Notes: generated by a model not told the origin, from the sequence alone. Numbered from the stretch's first letter, positions 22,639-33,551 are shown. The stretch is 64,000 nucleotides of DNA from Fremontodendron californicum (GCA_030761205.1 JAULJL010000002.1:16967010-17031009); one strand, 5' to 3'. A program made the numbers and translations.

Positions 22639-25600
22639 CTAGTTATTTTCAAAACAAGGATCAGAAAGAAAAACAACATCTTCTTGAGTAACATGATTTT
22701 CCAAAAAGAGTTTGAGTCTTTGTCCATTTACCTTGAATACGTTACCATTTTGAGGATTCTCAATGTCAACTGCTCCATAATGATACACATGCTTAACCAC
22801 AAATGGGCCAGTCCATCTTGATCTCAACTTACCAGGAAATATGTGAAGTCTAGAATTATAAAGTAGAACTTTTTGCCCAACATCAAATGTTTTTCTTGAA
22901 ATTAACTTGTCATGAAAGGCTTTAGTTCTTTCTTTATGAATTTTAGAATTCTCATACGCATCTTTGAATAAAGTTGGCCAGTAAAATCCACACTGTAAAA
23001 TTTTTGTAGCAGTTTTCTTTGATGAAAAATGACCACCACATGCCTCGGAATGACAAAACTTAATTACACTACTTACCTCATTGTCGGGAATGCATCTTCG
23101 AAAAATTTGATCAGGACAATATTTGAACAAGTAAAGGTCATCCCAGTAGAACTTCTTTACCTCATTCAGAAACTTCCTTTTATCTTGGGGGCTCCATTGA
23201 GAAGGAATTTTTCCCAAAAAGGAATATTTTAGCTCGGATGGCAATGGTTTTAAATCCAGCTTGGGCGGTTCAATAGTTGATGGTACAGTGACATTTGTGA
23301 GTGATGGAAGTTCCTCAAACTTTTGTTTCCAACAATGCTTAACCTGAAAAGAATTTAACAAAGAAACAGTGTGTGAAATTTCTGAAGCATTCTCAAACTC
23401 ACATTCAATTAAATAAGCTTCTAAAGGATCATGGAATGTGGTAGTGGTGAGATGTTCATGAACAAGTTCTTCAATGAAATCCACTTCATGTACTTCTGAA
23501 TCATCACCAGGTTGCTTGCAAGTGTTGAACACATTTAATTCTAAAGTCATATTTCCAAAAGAAATGTTCAAAATACCATTCCTGCAATTTATCAGAGCAT
23601 TAGAAGTTGCAAGAAATGGACGGCCTAATATAACAGGAATTTGAACATTTGGATTTGAAACAGGATGTGTGTCCAAAACAATAAAATCAACAGGGAAGTA
23701 AAAATTATCAATTTGAACCAAAACATCTTCAACTATCCCTCGAGGAATTTTTACAGAACGATCAGCTAGTTGAAGTGTAACAGGTGTTTCCTTGAGTTCA
23801 CCTAAACCTAACTGTTGATAAACAGAAAAAGGCAAAAAATTAACACTAGCACCAAGATCAAGCAATGCACGTTCTATTCTAGTGTTTCCAATGATGCATG
23901 AGATTGTTGGATATCCAGGATCTTTGAATTTTGGTGGAGTAAGGTGCTGAATGATTGAGCTCACACTTTCCGTCAGAAATGCTTTCTTTTGTACATTATG
24001 TTTCCTTTTAACTGTGCACATGTCCTTCAAAAATTTAGCATAAGATGGAACTTGTTTGATTGCATCCAATAAAGGAATGTTAATCTTAACTTGTTTGAAA
24101 AGTTCATAAATTTCTGCATTTTGATTCAAATTCTTTATTGTTTGCAACCTTTGAGGAAAAGGAGCATGATGCATACCTTTTTCTTTGTCCAAATTTTCAA
24201 GAAGTTCTGACTTACCATCATCCTTACCATTACTTTTCGGAGGGGAAGGAGAATCTTGGTCTTTTGATGGAATATTTTTGTCAATTGCCTTTCCACTTCG
24301 AAGAGTTGTGATAGAACTGGCATTTTCCTGTTGAGTTTCATTGGAGCAAAAAACAAGACATTGAGTAGAAGGGTTAGGCTGAGGTTGAGCAGGAAACTTA
24401 CCTTTTTCTTGAGTGCGTAATGAAGCTGTCAATGTGGACAAGGTGTTTTTGATCTCATTGATGTCCTGTGAAGTTTGGTTATACACATTTGCTTGTGTTT
24501 GCATGAATGCTTGCAATGTCTCTTCCAAGGTTTGTACACGTGAAGGTTGATAGGAAAAAGTGTTGCCCGGCTTTTGAGATTGTGGTACCTGAACATGATT
24601 ATTATTCCGCCAACTGAAGTTGGGATGATTTCTCCATTCAGGGTTATACGTTTCAAAGTAAGAAGAAGCAAAAGGCTTTTTAAATGTGTTTATGGAATTT
24701 ACTTGATCATGCAACGCTTCTTTAAGAATGGAAATGTTTGGACATTCAGAAGTGGGGTGTCCCATGATTTCACAAATTCCACAACTTTCTTCATTTTTAA
24801 CCGTTTTCACTTCGTTTACTTCTCTAAGTTCCATGGCTTCAATCTTTCTAGCCAAATTAGCTACTTTAGCTTTTATCTCATCTTCTTGACTAAAATGATA
24901 TTTACCTCTGTTAGAAACAAGATTAGATCTATTGAAACTTTCAGAGGAATTATCTGTGTGCCAGGCTTGAGAGTTATCTGCCAAATGGTCTAGGTAGTCA
25001 AAGGCTTCTTCAGGTTCTTTTTCTAGAAACTCACCGTTACACATTGTTTCAACAAATTGTTTAGTTTCGGGAGTTAAACTTTCATAAAAGAAACTAATAA
25101 GACGCCATTTTTCAAAACCATGATGTGGACAAGAACTTAACAAATCTTTAAAACGCTCCCAGCACTGAAAAAATGCTTCATTTTGATTTTGATTGAAATT
25201 TTGAATCTGTCTTTTCAAAGCATTAGTTTTATGTGCTGGGAAAAATTTCTTTAGAAACTCAGTTTGTAATTCTTTCCATGTGCCAATTGACCTTGGTTTT
25301 AAATTATGAAGCCAAATTTTTGCTTTATCTTTTAAAGAAAAAGGAAATAATTTTAGCTTGACAATTTCATTTGTACATTGTTGGTCATTAAAGGTGACAC
25401 ATACATCTTCGAAGTCTTTTAGAAACGAGTAAGCACTTTTCGATTCTAACCCATGGAAATTTGGAAGCAAAGCTATCATACCTGGTTTAAAACGAAAGTT
25501 GTTTGCATTGAGAGGAAAAATAAAACAAGAGGGTGATGAGCTTCGAGTTGGTTGCAAGTAATCACGCATGGTGCGTACTTGTCTGTTCTCATGAACACTT

Positions 25601-25707
25601 TCATTGTCAGCCATGGTAGGAGTTGTATTAGAAAGATTACCTGAAAAAGTTTCACAATAAAATCTAACTAAACGACGAGATCTAAAATCACGTCGCCAAA
25701 CAAGCAT
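22639..25707 (-). CDS. Athila-type gag-protease-integrase-remnant polyprotein with RT, RNase H and integrase core deleted in frame
   Basis: One uninterrupted 1022-codon frame. Visible in order: gag core (about residues 90-240), CCHC zinc knuckle (CGICEIMGHPTSEC, about 305-320), aspartic protease with LLDLGASVNFLP (about 612) and VILGRPFLAT, the pol entry LDLKPLPSELKY, then a direct jump to the pre-integrase region (FKYCPDQIFRRCIPDNEV, HSEACGGH, CGFYWPTLFKDAYE) and another jump to the integrase C-terminal part (RTKAFHDKL, then LRSRWTGPFVV). RT, RNase H, the second half of the zinc finger and the DDE core are gone, yet no stop or shift occurs. Athila pol is normally several hundred residues longer. 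An alternative start is Met-32 (ATG at 25614). It would supply particle protein and protease only. Confidence 0.88.
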   Translation of the reverse strand: MLVWRRDFRSRRLVRFYCETFSGNLSNTTPTMADNESVHENRQVRTMRDYLQPTRSSSPSCFIFPLNANNFRFKPGMIALLPNFHGLESKSAYSFLKDFEDVCVTFNDQQCTNEIVKLKLFPFSLKDKAKIWLHNLKPRSIGTWKELQTEFLKKFFPAHKTNALKRQIQNFNQNQNEAFFQCWERFKDLLSSCPHHGFEKWRLISFFYESLTPETKQFVETMCNGEFLEKEPEEAFDYLDHLADNSQAWHTDNSSESFNRSNLVSNRGKYHFSQEDEIKAKVANLARKIEAMELREVNEVKTVKNEESCGICEIMGHPTSECPNISILKEALHDQVNSINTFKKPFASSYFETYNPEWRNHPNFSWRNNNHVQVPQSQKPGNTFSYQPSRVQTLEETLQAFMQTQANVYNQTSQDINEIKNTLSTLTASLRTQEKGKFPAQPQPNPSTQCLVFCSNETQQENASSITTLRSGKAIDKNIPSKDQDSPSPPKSNGKDDGKSELLENLDKEKGMHHAPFPQRLQTIKNLNQNAEIYELFKQVKINIPLLDAIKQVPSYAKFLKDMCTVKRKHNVQKKAFLTESVSSIIQHLTPPKFKDPGYPTISCIIGNTRIERALLDLGASVNFLPFSVYQQLGLGELKETPVTLQLADRSVKIPRGIVEDVLVQIDNFYFPVDFIVLDTHPVSNPNVQIPVILGRPFLATSNALINCRNGILNISFGNMTLELNVFNTCKQPGDDSEVHEVDFIEELVHEHLTTTTFHDPLEAYLIECEFENASEISHTVSLLNSFQVKHCWKQKFEELPSLTNVTVPSTIEPPKLDLKPLPSELKYSFLGKIPSQWSPQDKRKFLNEVKKFYWDDLYLFKYCPDQIFRRCIPDNEVSSVIKFCHSEACGGHFSSKKTATKILQCGFYWPTLFKDAYENSKIHKERTKAFHDKLISRKTFDVGQKVLLYNSRLHIFPGKLRSRWTGPFVVKHVYHYGAVDIENPQNGNVFKVNGQRLKLFLENHVTQEDVVFLSDPCFENN

Positions 25708-25886
25708 AAAACAAAGTTAATATACAGATTAGGCGGTATAACCAGCCAATAAAAATAAAACAAAGTTAATATACAATATAAATATAAATATATAGAAAAT
25801 TAGGCGGTATAACCAGCCAATAAAAATAAATATACTTATAAACTTATATACTTAGTATTGCCTCCCCGGCAACGGCGCCAAAAACT
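25708..25886 (-). promoter_or_regulatory. Leader of the cargo element: tRNA-Asp primer site and two hairpin repeats
   Basis: TCCCCGGCAACGGCGCCA at 25863-25880 is the tRNA-Asp 3' end, giving the primer-binding site on the minus strand next to the 5' LTR. The foldable segment GGCGGTATAACCAGCC occurs at 25732-25747 and 25803-25818, two copies against three in the element at the window start. Confidence 0.82.
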
Positions 25887-27360
25887 TGATGGAGACTCAA
25901 TTAAGAGTTGTAAACCCAAGTGCAGGTTATGTTCAAGTAATAAATTCTCGGGTGTCCGAGGTCGAACCACAGGGAAGCGTATTAGTAAGTATAAGTTTAT
26001 AAATATATAAGAAAAAGAAAGTAAACAAGATATTAGGGAATCAACAACAAAATAAGATAAACAAGATATTAGAGAACAAAAGAAACAAAATATAAAAGAA
26101 ATTAAACAAGATATAAAAAACAATAAGAAAAGATGTTGAGGTTAGAGAATCCACTCTTGGTGTTATGCTAAGATTAATCTTGTTTTATTACACAATTGAA
26201 ATTCACACATAAGGGAGATTCCAATCGGAAGGTTTAGCAATTCAGTCCAAATTGTCCAACGTCCATAGCATATGATATTATGTTCATTTGGTGTCCTCAA
26301 AACTCACAAAAAGAGTCCAAGCATTCCTTATGCCAAGGTATATGTCTACAACAAATCAAGGTTATGAAACCAAGCATTTACTGTGCCATTTTCATTGTCA
26401 ATAATGAATCAAGATCCCTACTTTGCAAGTATGATTTTAAACCAAAAGAAAATATTATCTATACTAGTGTTTATAAATGATGATTCATTTTAGCTCATGT
26501 TTAAGAGACTAACCTTAGCATTTACCAAGAGCTTCACCTCATCACCTCAACAATATGATTAGCAACACATACTAGATATGAATAAAATGAAAAGAAATGT
26601 AAGAAGCATAAGTAAATATAGAAAAAGAAAACTTAGAGAATTTTATTACAATGGCTAATATCCTACCAATGTCTCAATGTATCCTAATACTCATCCAAGG
26701 CCCTCTATTTATACACATTTTGGAGAGCTAAATGACAAGAGACAAGCTTTATAAATTTCAAAGGTAGGTATAATAGGTGAGTGCATTTTTCTAACAATTT
26801 TCGTCATATTGTATGACAATTCTGATCAGCCAGCTTGATGGTCGATTTTGTCAATGTTGGAGGCTCGATCTGATAAAATGGTCTTCTAGAAAAATATACC
26901 CCTATCAGTTACGGATCTATAGCCGTTGGAATCAGCGTATTTGCTCATGTGGATAAGAAGATATGGGCAAAATACGAAAACAGGTCAGCACATACGTCAT
27001 TGCACATCAGCCAACTTCATGGTCGATTTCGCTAGGGAAAACGACTCCGTTTCAAGAAGTGTAAAACATGAAAAAGATAGATATGCCTCTTAGCTTTGCA
27101 CGGCTACAAATTTCAGCCTTATTGCTTCAGTGAAACTCGAGATACAGCTGATATGGCAAAAGGTGTCGGAACTGGAACTAAACTGGATTTGCCCTTAATT
27201 CTAGTAATCTGAAATCACTCAAAGAAACTTGTGAAAAACACCAAATTACATAAAAATATAAAAGATCATAAACACAATTAGACTAAACAATAATAACTCG
27301 TATTTGACACAAAACAATAATAAAACATAACGAAAAACTATATAATTATACGAGTTATCA
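25887..27360 (-). repeat. 5' LTR of the cargo-carrying Athila-type element (1474 bp)
   Basis: Same boundaries as the 3' LTR (TGATGGAGAC to CGAGTTATCA on the plus strand). A TATA-like TATAAATAG lies on the minus strand near 26703-26711, inside the LTR, and could serve as the element promoter. Confidence 0.92.
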
Positions 27361-28018
27361 GATACTCACAACATCTCGGGATGAATCTTCCCTTGTTATC
27401 AAAGCCAGTCAATTCGGCAGCACAAGGAATGACTTCATCATAAAAGATGCCGTGAATAGGCAAACCGCCTAGCTTATGCAAATCCCATAAGGAGATGGAA
27501 GCTTCCCCAGTAGCAAGGTGGAGAGTATTGGTAGCCGGGCACCAAGCTTCACAAAAAGCGCGAATGACGTCCTTGTTGTGATCATAAGTGTATAATGATG
27601 CATAAACAGCATCATATATGCTAACAGTCATTAAAGTTTTGTTGAAGTGGTATAACACATCTTCAGTCCATTCCCAATACTTTGGTATGTAACCAAACTC
27701 TCCAAAAATCTTGAAGGAAAATCCCCAATATGACTTTTCGGAAGTGATACGGCTTCCCAATGTGTCAAACTTCTCATGATTAGAAGTATTGACGTGAAGA
27801 TTAGATTGAAGAGATCTCGCCTTTGGAGAAGATTGTGAGGCTTGGGAAAGTTCTATCGACCAATCTTCCAAAGTGGCAGGAAAATCAAATGATTTCCAAA
27901 TGGACTTATATCTACCCGATATGGGCTTGTCGGTGAAGAGATATAATCCTTTTTTAATGTCTTCGTCTTCCTTGGAAAGAATCACAAGATAATCTTTGTG
28001 ATCTTTGAAGTACACCAT
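27361..28018 (-). pseudogene. Antisense plant-mobile-domain gene, 5' part
   Basis: Begins at ATG 28018 (MVYFKDHKDY) and is cut at 27361 by the nested Athila element; the gene resumes at 17810. It contains the characteristic PMD segment HLATGEASISLWDLHKLGGL followed by PIHGIFYDEVIP, and an aromatic region YIPKYWEWTEDVL. The gene runs opposite to gag-pol of the Tat element and needs its own promoter, which would lie in 28019-29290. Removing 17811-27365 leaves 653 coding bases followed by base 17810 as the third codon position, so the original frame was continuous here. Confidence 0.82.
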
Positions 28019-29286
28019 GATGATTCTACAAAAAAAAAAACAAACAAACAAAACAAACAAAAAAATGTCAAAGTAGGTTGAGAATTAAATATATATATAT
28101 ATATATCTTAGTAAATAGAGAATTAAAAAAAAAAAAAAGCCTGAAAAGAAGTTGACGAGTGGCGCATGGCGTTAATGTGAAACTGGAAGCAAAAACAAAG
28201 CTGCTGGCACAAAAGCATTAAAAGATAAAGAATATAAAGCATACATGCATGATGTGTCAAAAGGCATGTGGTGCAAGAAACAAGTGGCGCAAGCAAGCAT
28301 AGCCAAATCATATTTGTTCCAGTTAACAAGTGTCAAAAGGCATGTAATTTACAAGTAATAAAACCATGCATGAATAAATATGAATAGGTGACAAGTGAAA
28401 GAATTTATGTACGGCTTTATAAAAGATCAAGGTGTCCTGGTGGCAAGCAATTAGAAGAATTCATGATATCATCAATGAATTAAAAAAAAAAAAAAAAAAA
28501 TCTTGGAAGAAAAGTGGTGCATGTAAGTTTTGTTACAAAGAAAACGTGTATATGCATTGAGGTTTGTTCATGGTCAGAATGCAAGACAAACGTGTTGGTA
28601 TGCATGGCAATGAACGTGGGGCTAAAAAATAAAAAATTAAAAAGCATGATGATGAACTTGAGCCAAGAAACTTTTTTTTTATCAAGACAATTGACAGGAG
28701 CAATTAAGGGGACATGCAATTCTTAGGAATATCAAGAAAACCATGACAGGGGGCGACACAAAAAAAAGAAGAAAAAGAACTCACCTATCAAGCTCTCCAA
28801 TGCATAACAATCTTTGGCAATTTTTGATATGCGAATAAGTTAGAGGGATGTTGCTTTTATAGGGGAAATAATCTAAATCCCAAGCGGTGAAGGAATACCA
28901 ATGGAATAAGACTTTCTCTAGGGTCAAGTCTTTTTGTCCATCTAGGATAACAATTCTTTTGTTATTCGGCAAAGAAGAAACCGGTAGACCAAGTTTTATT
29001 TGAAGTATAATTCTTTTTAAAATTAAGGCACACTAGGTTTATGATATCTTAAAGAAAATTGTTGCCAAATTAAGAATTTACTTAAAATAAAAAGTGATGC
29101 TAAATCAAATTAAGTGTCAAGACTTAGCACATTTGTCACATGAAAAAAATCATGTGGGAACAATTGAAACTTGTAAATCTTTTCAAGACAATGCAAAGGT
29201 GCAAATAAATTTTGGCATCAAAAGCAAATCAAATTTCAAGACTTGTCCGTTTGCTACTCAAAAAAATCGTATACGTAACCAAGTCT
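28019..29286. other. Tat spacer between antisense gene start and 3' LTR
   Basis: About 1.27 kb with AT microsatellite (28089-28106), poly-A runs and no convincing gene. It should hold the promoter of the antisense PMD gene. A minus-strand 63-codon frame at 28781-28972 has a credible composition and could be an upstream exon, but I recognise no domain. Confidence 0.5.
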
Positions 29287-29298
29287 TGAGGGGGCATT
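29287..29298 (+). promoter_or_regulatory. Polypurine tract of the Tat element
   Basis: TTGAGGGGGCAT directly precedes the 3' LTR at 29299. A purine-rich run at this position primes plus-strand DNA synthesis in LTR retrotransposons. Confidence 0.75.
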
Positions 29299-30370
29299 TG
29301 TAGAAGGAGAAAATTTGTAACCAATTACAAATAGCCACATGTCAATTGGAATTTCTATAATTAAGAAATTTTCAATTAAATTATACATTACCATGTGAAA
29401 TTGATAATATCATATCATAATTAATTATTTTATAATTAATTAAATATGTACACATGGCTTGACCAATCAAATTGCAAGGATTCATGGGTTATCCAATCAA
29501 ATTTCACCCATGTGTCATAATTACTTTACCTCTAATTAAATTAAATTAATTAAGAGATAAATAATAAAGTTTTATCTCTAATTAAATTAAATTAAATAAG
29601 AGATAAATAATAAAGTTTTATCGCTAATTAAATTAAATTAATTAAGAGATAAATAATAAATTTTTATCTCTAATTAATTAAATTAATTAAGAGATAAATA
29701 ATAAAGTTTTATCTCTAATTAAATTAAATTAATTAAGAGATAAATAATGAAATTTTATCTCTAATTAGATTTAATTAATTAAGGGATAAATAATAAAGTT
29801 TTATCTCTAATTAAATTAAATTAATTAAGAGATAAATAAGAAGATATTATCTCTAATTAAATTAAATTAATTAAGAGATAAATAAGGAGGACAAGTTCTT
29901 TTAAAACTCTCTTTAACCTAGCTAGCTACCACTATAAATAGAGACCTCCCCTTAACACAAATGGACAATTCACAAGCCTGAAGAGAAGAAGAAGATTTTG
30001 AAGACACAAATTCTCTCCAAAATCCCAAGAAGAATTCTCTGAAGAATTGAAGGAATTGAAGAAATTGAAGATATTCTGAAGAACGCTGTGCCTGTTCTTA
30101 AGAAAGCTGCTTTTTGATCTTGTTTCATCAAAAGAAAGGAGATCATTCCCTTTTTTCAAGACCAAGTCTAGAAGACCCTTGAAGCGGATCTCACCGATTC
30201 AAGATCAAGTCGCGAAGACCCTTGAATCAATGTTTTACTGAAAAAAAGAATCAAAGGAATTCTTTCTTTAAGAATATTCAGAGATTGTAACTTCAAAGTT
30301 TGATTAATAAAATTATTATTTGACTCCAAATTTTCCTTGTCACATTTTTGACTCGAAATTTGTGTGTACA
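29299..30370 (+). repeat. 3' LTR of the Tat element (1072 bp)
   Basis: Partner of 7195-8222. It contains the 46-bp tandem array (about 29528-29886) with about one extra unit compared with the 5' copy. The target duplication ATATC follows at 30371-30375. Confidence 0.93.
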
Positions 30371-30375
30371 ATATC

Positions 30376-31950
30376 ATATTTCAATGAGAAATTAATCTTT
30401 AAACATCCACTTTAAAAAAAAGAAAGTTGGTTGATGTTGTGTATGATATGGAATCCCACATAGAACAAAGAATGACTTAAGCTTGTAGTTTATATAAGCT
30501 TAGGTTCCAAGTTCGGTTGGGCTCTACCCAAGTTTTTGTGAAGGGTGAGGAGCTACACAAAAATTGGCTACCACACGCGTGCGTCGCCAAGCTGGGCTGG
30601 TTTGGGTCAGTAATTAACTTTTTACTGCCCAATCGACATGTTTTTTTTATCCAAACCGAACCGATACAACCAACCGACCAAGAGACTTGTCTGATTAAAA
30701 CATGTCTGTTCGGACAAATTTTTTGTTCCAAAAATTGTGTCTGACCGAACCGTTTCTGTTTGAATGGTTTTGTCTGTTTCCAACAAACGTGTCTTGTCCG
30801 AATAGTCTCCTGTATTCCTATAAATAATCAGAGGCAGTGCCTGTTTTAAATACTGAGAAAAACGTTTTCTTCATTTTCGATATTGTGCATATTGTCTTGT
30901 GAGAGAGACCGACATCTTTTCTGATTTTCCGTGTTGCTTTGAGTGTGCTCGATAGCAACGTTATCGAGGAGGCCTGAGAAACGAATTGCAATATACTGTA
31001 AGTACCTGATAGACAGGCAATAATCATCTTAAAGTCAAAGGTTCTACCTTGACTCGATTTCCGTATTCTGTAATCGAACAATCAGTGAGTTGTTTAATTA
31101 TTTCCTCATAGTATTGTTCGTATATCAATATATCTGTTCCTAATATATATATATATATATATCTGTTATGCAGTATTATTCTTTTATGTTCGTATATTTT
31201 ATGTAGTAATGAAATTACTAAGTGCAGACAAGATTGCTAACACTCAATACTTCAGCTCCAGCAAATTTTTCTTTTGTTTTCAAGCATGAATAAATTTCTT
31301 TTGTATTTGTAAGATTTCCATGAGCATTCTTCTTTGTAAGCCAAGTTCTATTTTCAGCGATAGATTTGCTTATTTTGTGGTTTTTGAAAGCTTATTAAGT
31401 ATTTGGTCAATCAATAATTGCTTTCAAGCGTTTGGGAGTTGTGCTCATGCAATTTTCCTATGGTCGAGCTTTCAATCAATAAGATTTATCTTCATTCAAC
31501 TTCATCTGATTTCAATTTTGTTAGAATTGTTTTATTTGACGCTAGATTGCTCTTTAACATTACCAATTGCCACTTTTAATGATTTAAGTAATCTTTTGTA
31601 GCTTTAAAATGAATCCATTAACTCTATCATTGTAAATCACTTGATCGATTTTCACAAAGGTGTCCTTTGATCAAGTTTCAATCGGTTGCATCGCTTCAAA
31701 TGCTGAAAGTCACCAAAATCACACTTTGCTAATTTAGGTTCAAAATTGGTTGGCACGCTTGGTCGATTTAATATGGTAGAAGATTAAAAAACCAAACATT
31801 CCATGATGACAATTTTAAGCTGAAAAGGGGGGGGGGGGGGGACGAATAAAACTTCAATTTGATCTGACTATAAGCACCAAATTTTGCAAATAAATTTTGT
31901 GGCTAATGAAATGATTTTAAAGGTTTAATTTGATAAACCCCTGTTTCGCT
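30376..31950. other. LTR-like noncoding sequence, unassigned
   Basis: From about 30427 the sequence (TTGATGTTGTGTATGATATG, GGAATCCCACATAG) reads like a plant LTR start. It has a TATA-type box CCTATAAATAATC near 30817 and an AT microsatellite near 31143-31160. A run of fifteen G occupies 31827-31841. I found no second LTR, primer site or coding region, so a solo or truncated LTR is the best guess. Confidence 0.35.
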
Positions 31951-31959
31951 TGCTAGAGT

Positions 31960-33443
31960 GAGTTAATAGCACCAATAGTCCCCAAACTATAGGACATATT
32001 TTATATTGGTCCATAAACTTCAAAACGTATCAAATTGGTCCTTGATTACAAGTTTTATAACAAATTAGTCCCTTCCGTTAGTTTTGCCGTTAGCAATCAG
32101 CTGGTGACACGTGTCACCAGCTGATTTCTAACACATACCTCTTCATTTTTTTTCCTTTTTCTTTATTTCTTTTTTATTTTTTCTTGATCTTTTTTAATAA
32201 ATAAATGTAAATAAATATTTTTTATAAAATTAATGTAAATAAATATTTATATTTTATAAATTATTTAATTATTAAAAAATTAATTTAAATTATTATTGTC
32301 TTTTGTATTTATTTATAAAGAATAATAAAGAAAAAGGGAAAATAAAAACATTAATAAATACAAAAGATAAATAATAATTTAAATTAATTTTTTAATACTT
32401 AAATAATTTATAAAATATAAATACTTATTTACATTAATTTTATAAAAAATATTTTTTCTTTTTCTTTTACTTTTTCTTCTTTCTTTCTTTCTTTTCTCTT
32501 TCCTTTTTTCTTTTTATAAATAAATAAATTTCGTAAAAATTAAATAATTTATAATTTATAAAATATTTATTTACATTCATTTATTAAAAATTTATTTTTA
32601 CTTTTTTATTTTCCTTTTCTTTCCTCTTTTCTTATAAAATTAATGTAAATAAAATATTTTATATTTTAAAAATTAATTTAAATTATAATATGAATTATTA
32701 TTTATTTTTCTTATGTTTATTTACAAACAAGAGAAAAATGGAAAAGATAAGAAAGGAAAAAATAAAAAACTTATAAATATAAAATAAATATTTTATATTT
32801 ATAAGTTATTTAATTTTTAGAAAGTTAATTTAAAATATAATATAATATAATATACTTATATATATATATTTTTGTATTTGTTTATAAAGAAGAGAAAAAA
32901 TAAAGAAAGGGAAGAAACAAAAAAATATTTTTATAAAATTAATGTAAATAAATAGTTTTATATTTTTTTCAATTATTTGATTATTATAATATTAATTTAA
33001 ATTATAATGTAAATTATTATTTAGTTATTAATATTTATTTATAAAAAAGAGAAAAGCAACCAAAAAAAAGGAAGAAACGAAAAAAATTAAAATATTTTTT
33101 ATAAAATTAAAGTAAATAAATATTTCATACTTTTTAAATTAATTATATTTTAAAAAAATAATTTTAATTTATAATATGAATTATTTTTTTATATTTATTT
33201 ATAAAAAAATCAAAGAAAAAATAGAAAAGGAAAAAGAAAAAGGAAAAAAAAAGTATGTGTTAGCAATCAGGTGGTGACACGTATCATCAGCTGATTGCTA
33301 CGGTAAAAATAATGAAAAAAACTAACGGAAGAGATCAATTTATTATAATACTTATAATTAATAACTAATTTAATACATTTTAAATTTTAAAAATTAATAT
33401 AAAATTTATCTTATAATATGAGAATCATTAATGTTATTAACTC
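31960..33443. mobile_element. Long-TIR Mutator-type MITE, 1484 bp
   Basis: The left ~185 bp (GAGTTAATAGCACC onward) matches the reverse complement of the right ~185 bp, including a strongly conserved GTTAGCAATCAGCTGGTGAC block on each side (about 32090-32135 and 33258-33302). Flanks TGCTAGAGT (31951-31959) and TGCTAAAGT (33444-33452) are a 9-bp target duplication with one mismatch, the Mutator-like length. The core is extremely AT-rich with internal inverted segments and no coding capacity. Confidence 0.8.
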
Positions 33444-33551
33444 TGCTAAAGTTGTATGAACAATTAAAACTCTCACAACCAAATGTAGGGTCCAAAGATC
33501 TTTCCAGTATCAGCTATGGCCAATAGTTGTAAGGAAGTAAGTGGAGAGTAG

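Larger units (their letters stand above)
17811..27360 (-). mobile_element. Non-autonomous Athila-type element with LOG-like and Cys-rich cargo, 9.55 kb
   Basis: LTRs 17811-19260 (3') and 25887-27360 (5') enclose a tRNA-Asp primer site, leader hairpins, a 1022-codon gag-protease-integrase-remnant frame, two further intact sense frames and a long 3' noncoding region with a polypurine tract. The target duplication is GATAT (17806-17810) against GATAC (27361-27365), one mismatch. The LTRs differ by eight substitutions and one 24-bp indel, so this insertion is young. RT, RNase H and the integrase catalytic core are absent, so it must depend on enzymes supplied by other elements. Confidence 0.93.
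7195..30370 (+). mobile_element. Tat-lineage Ty3/gypsy retrotransposon with antisense PMD gene and nested Athila element
   Basis: Two LTRs beginning TGTAGAAGG and ending GTGTACA (7195-8222 and 29299-30370) are flanked by a perfect 5-bp target duplication ATATC (7190-7194 and 30371-30375). Between them come primer site, gag, protease, RT, RNase H, a second archaeal-type RNase H, integrase, an antisense PMD gene and a polypurine tract. The extra RNase H after the normal one is the hallmark of the Tat clade (Ogre/Retand/Grande relatives), which is known for additional antisense frames downstream of integrase. Removing the nested element at 17811-27360 leaves about 13.6 kb. Many in-frame stops show that pol is dead. 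Confidence 0.95.

Noticed and set aside
28514..28726. Overlapping frames on both strands in the Tat spacer
   Set aside because: Low-complexity composition and no domain on either strand; treated as noncoding spacer.
30477..30744. 84- and 75-codon frames opposite each other
   Set aside because: They lie within the LTR-like sequence 30427-31160 and show no domain.
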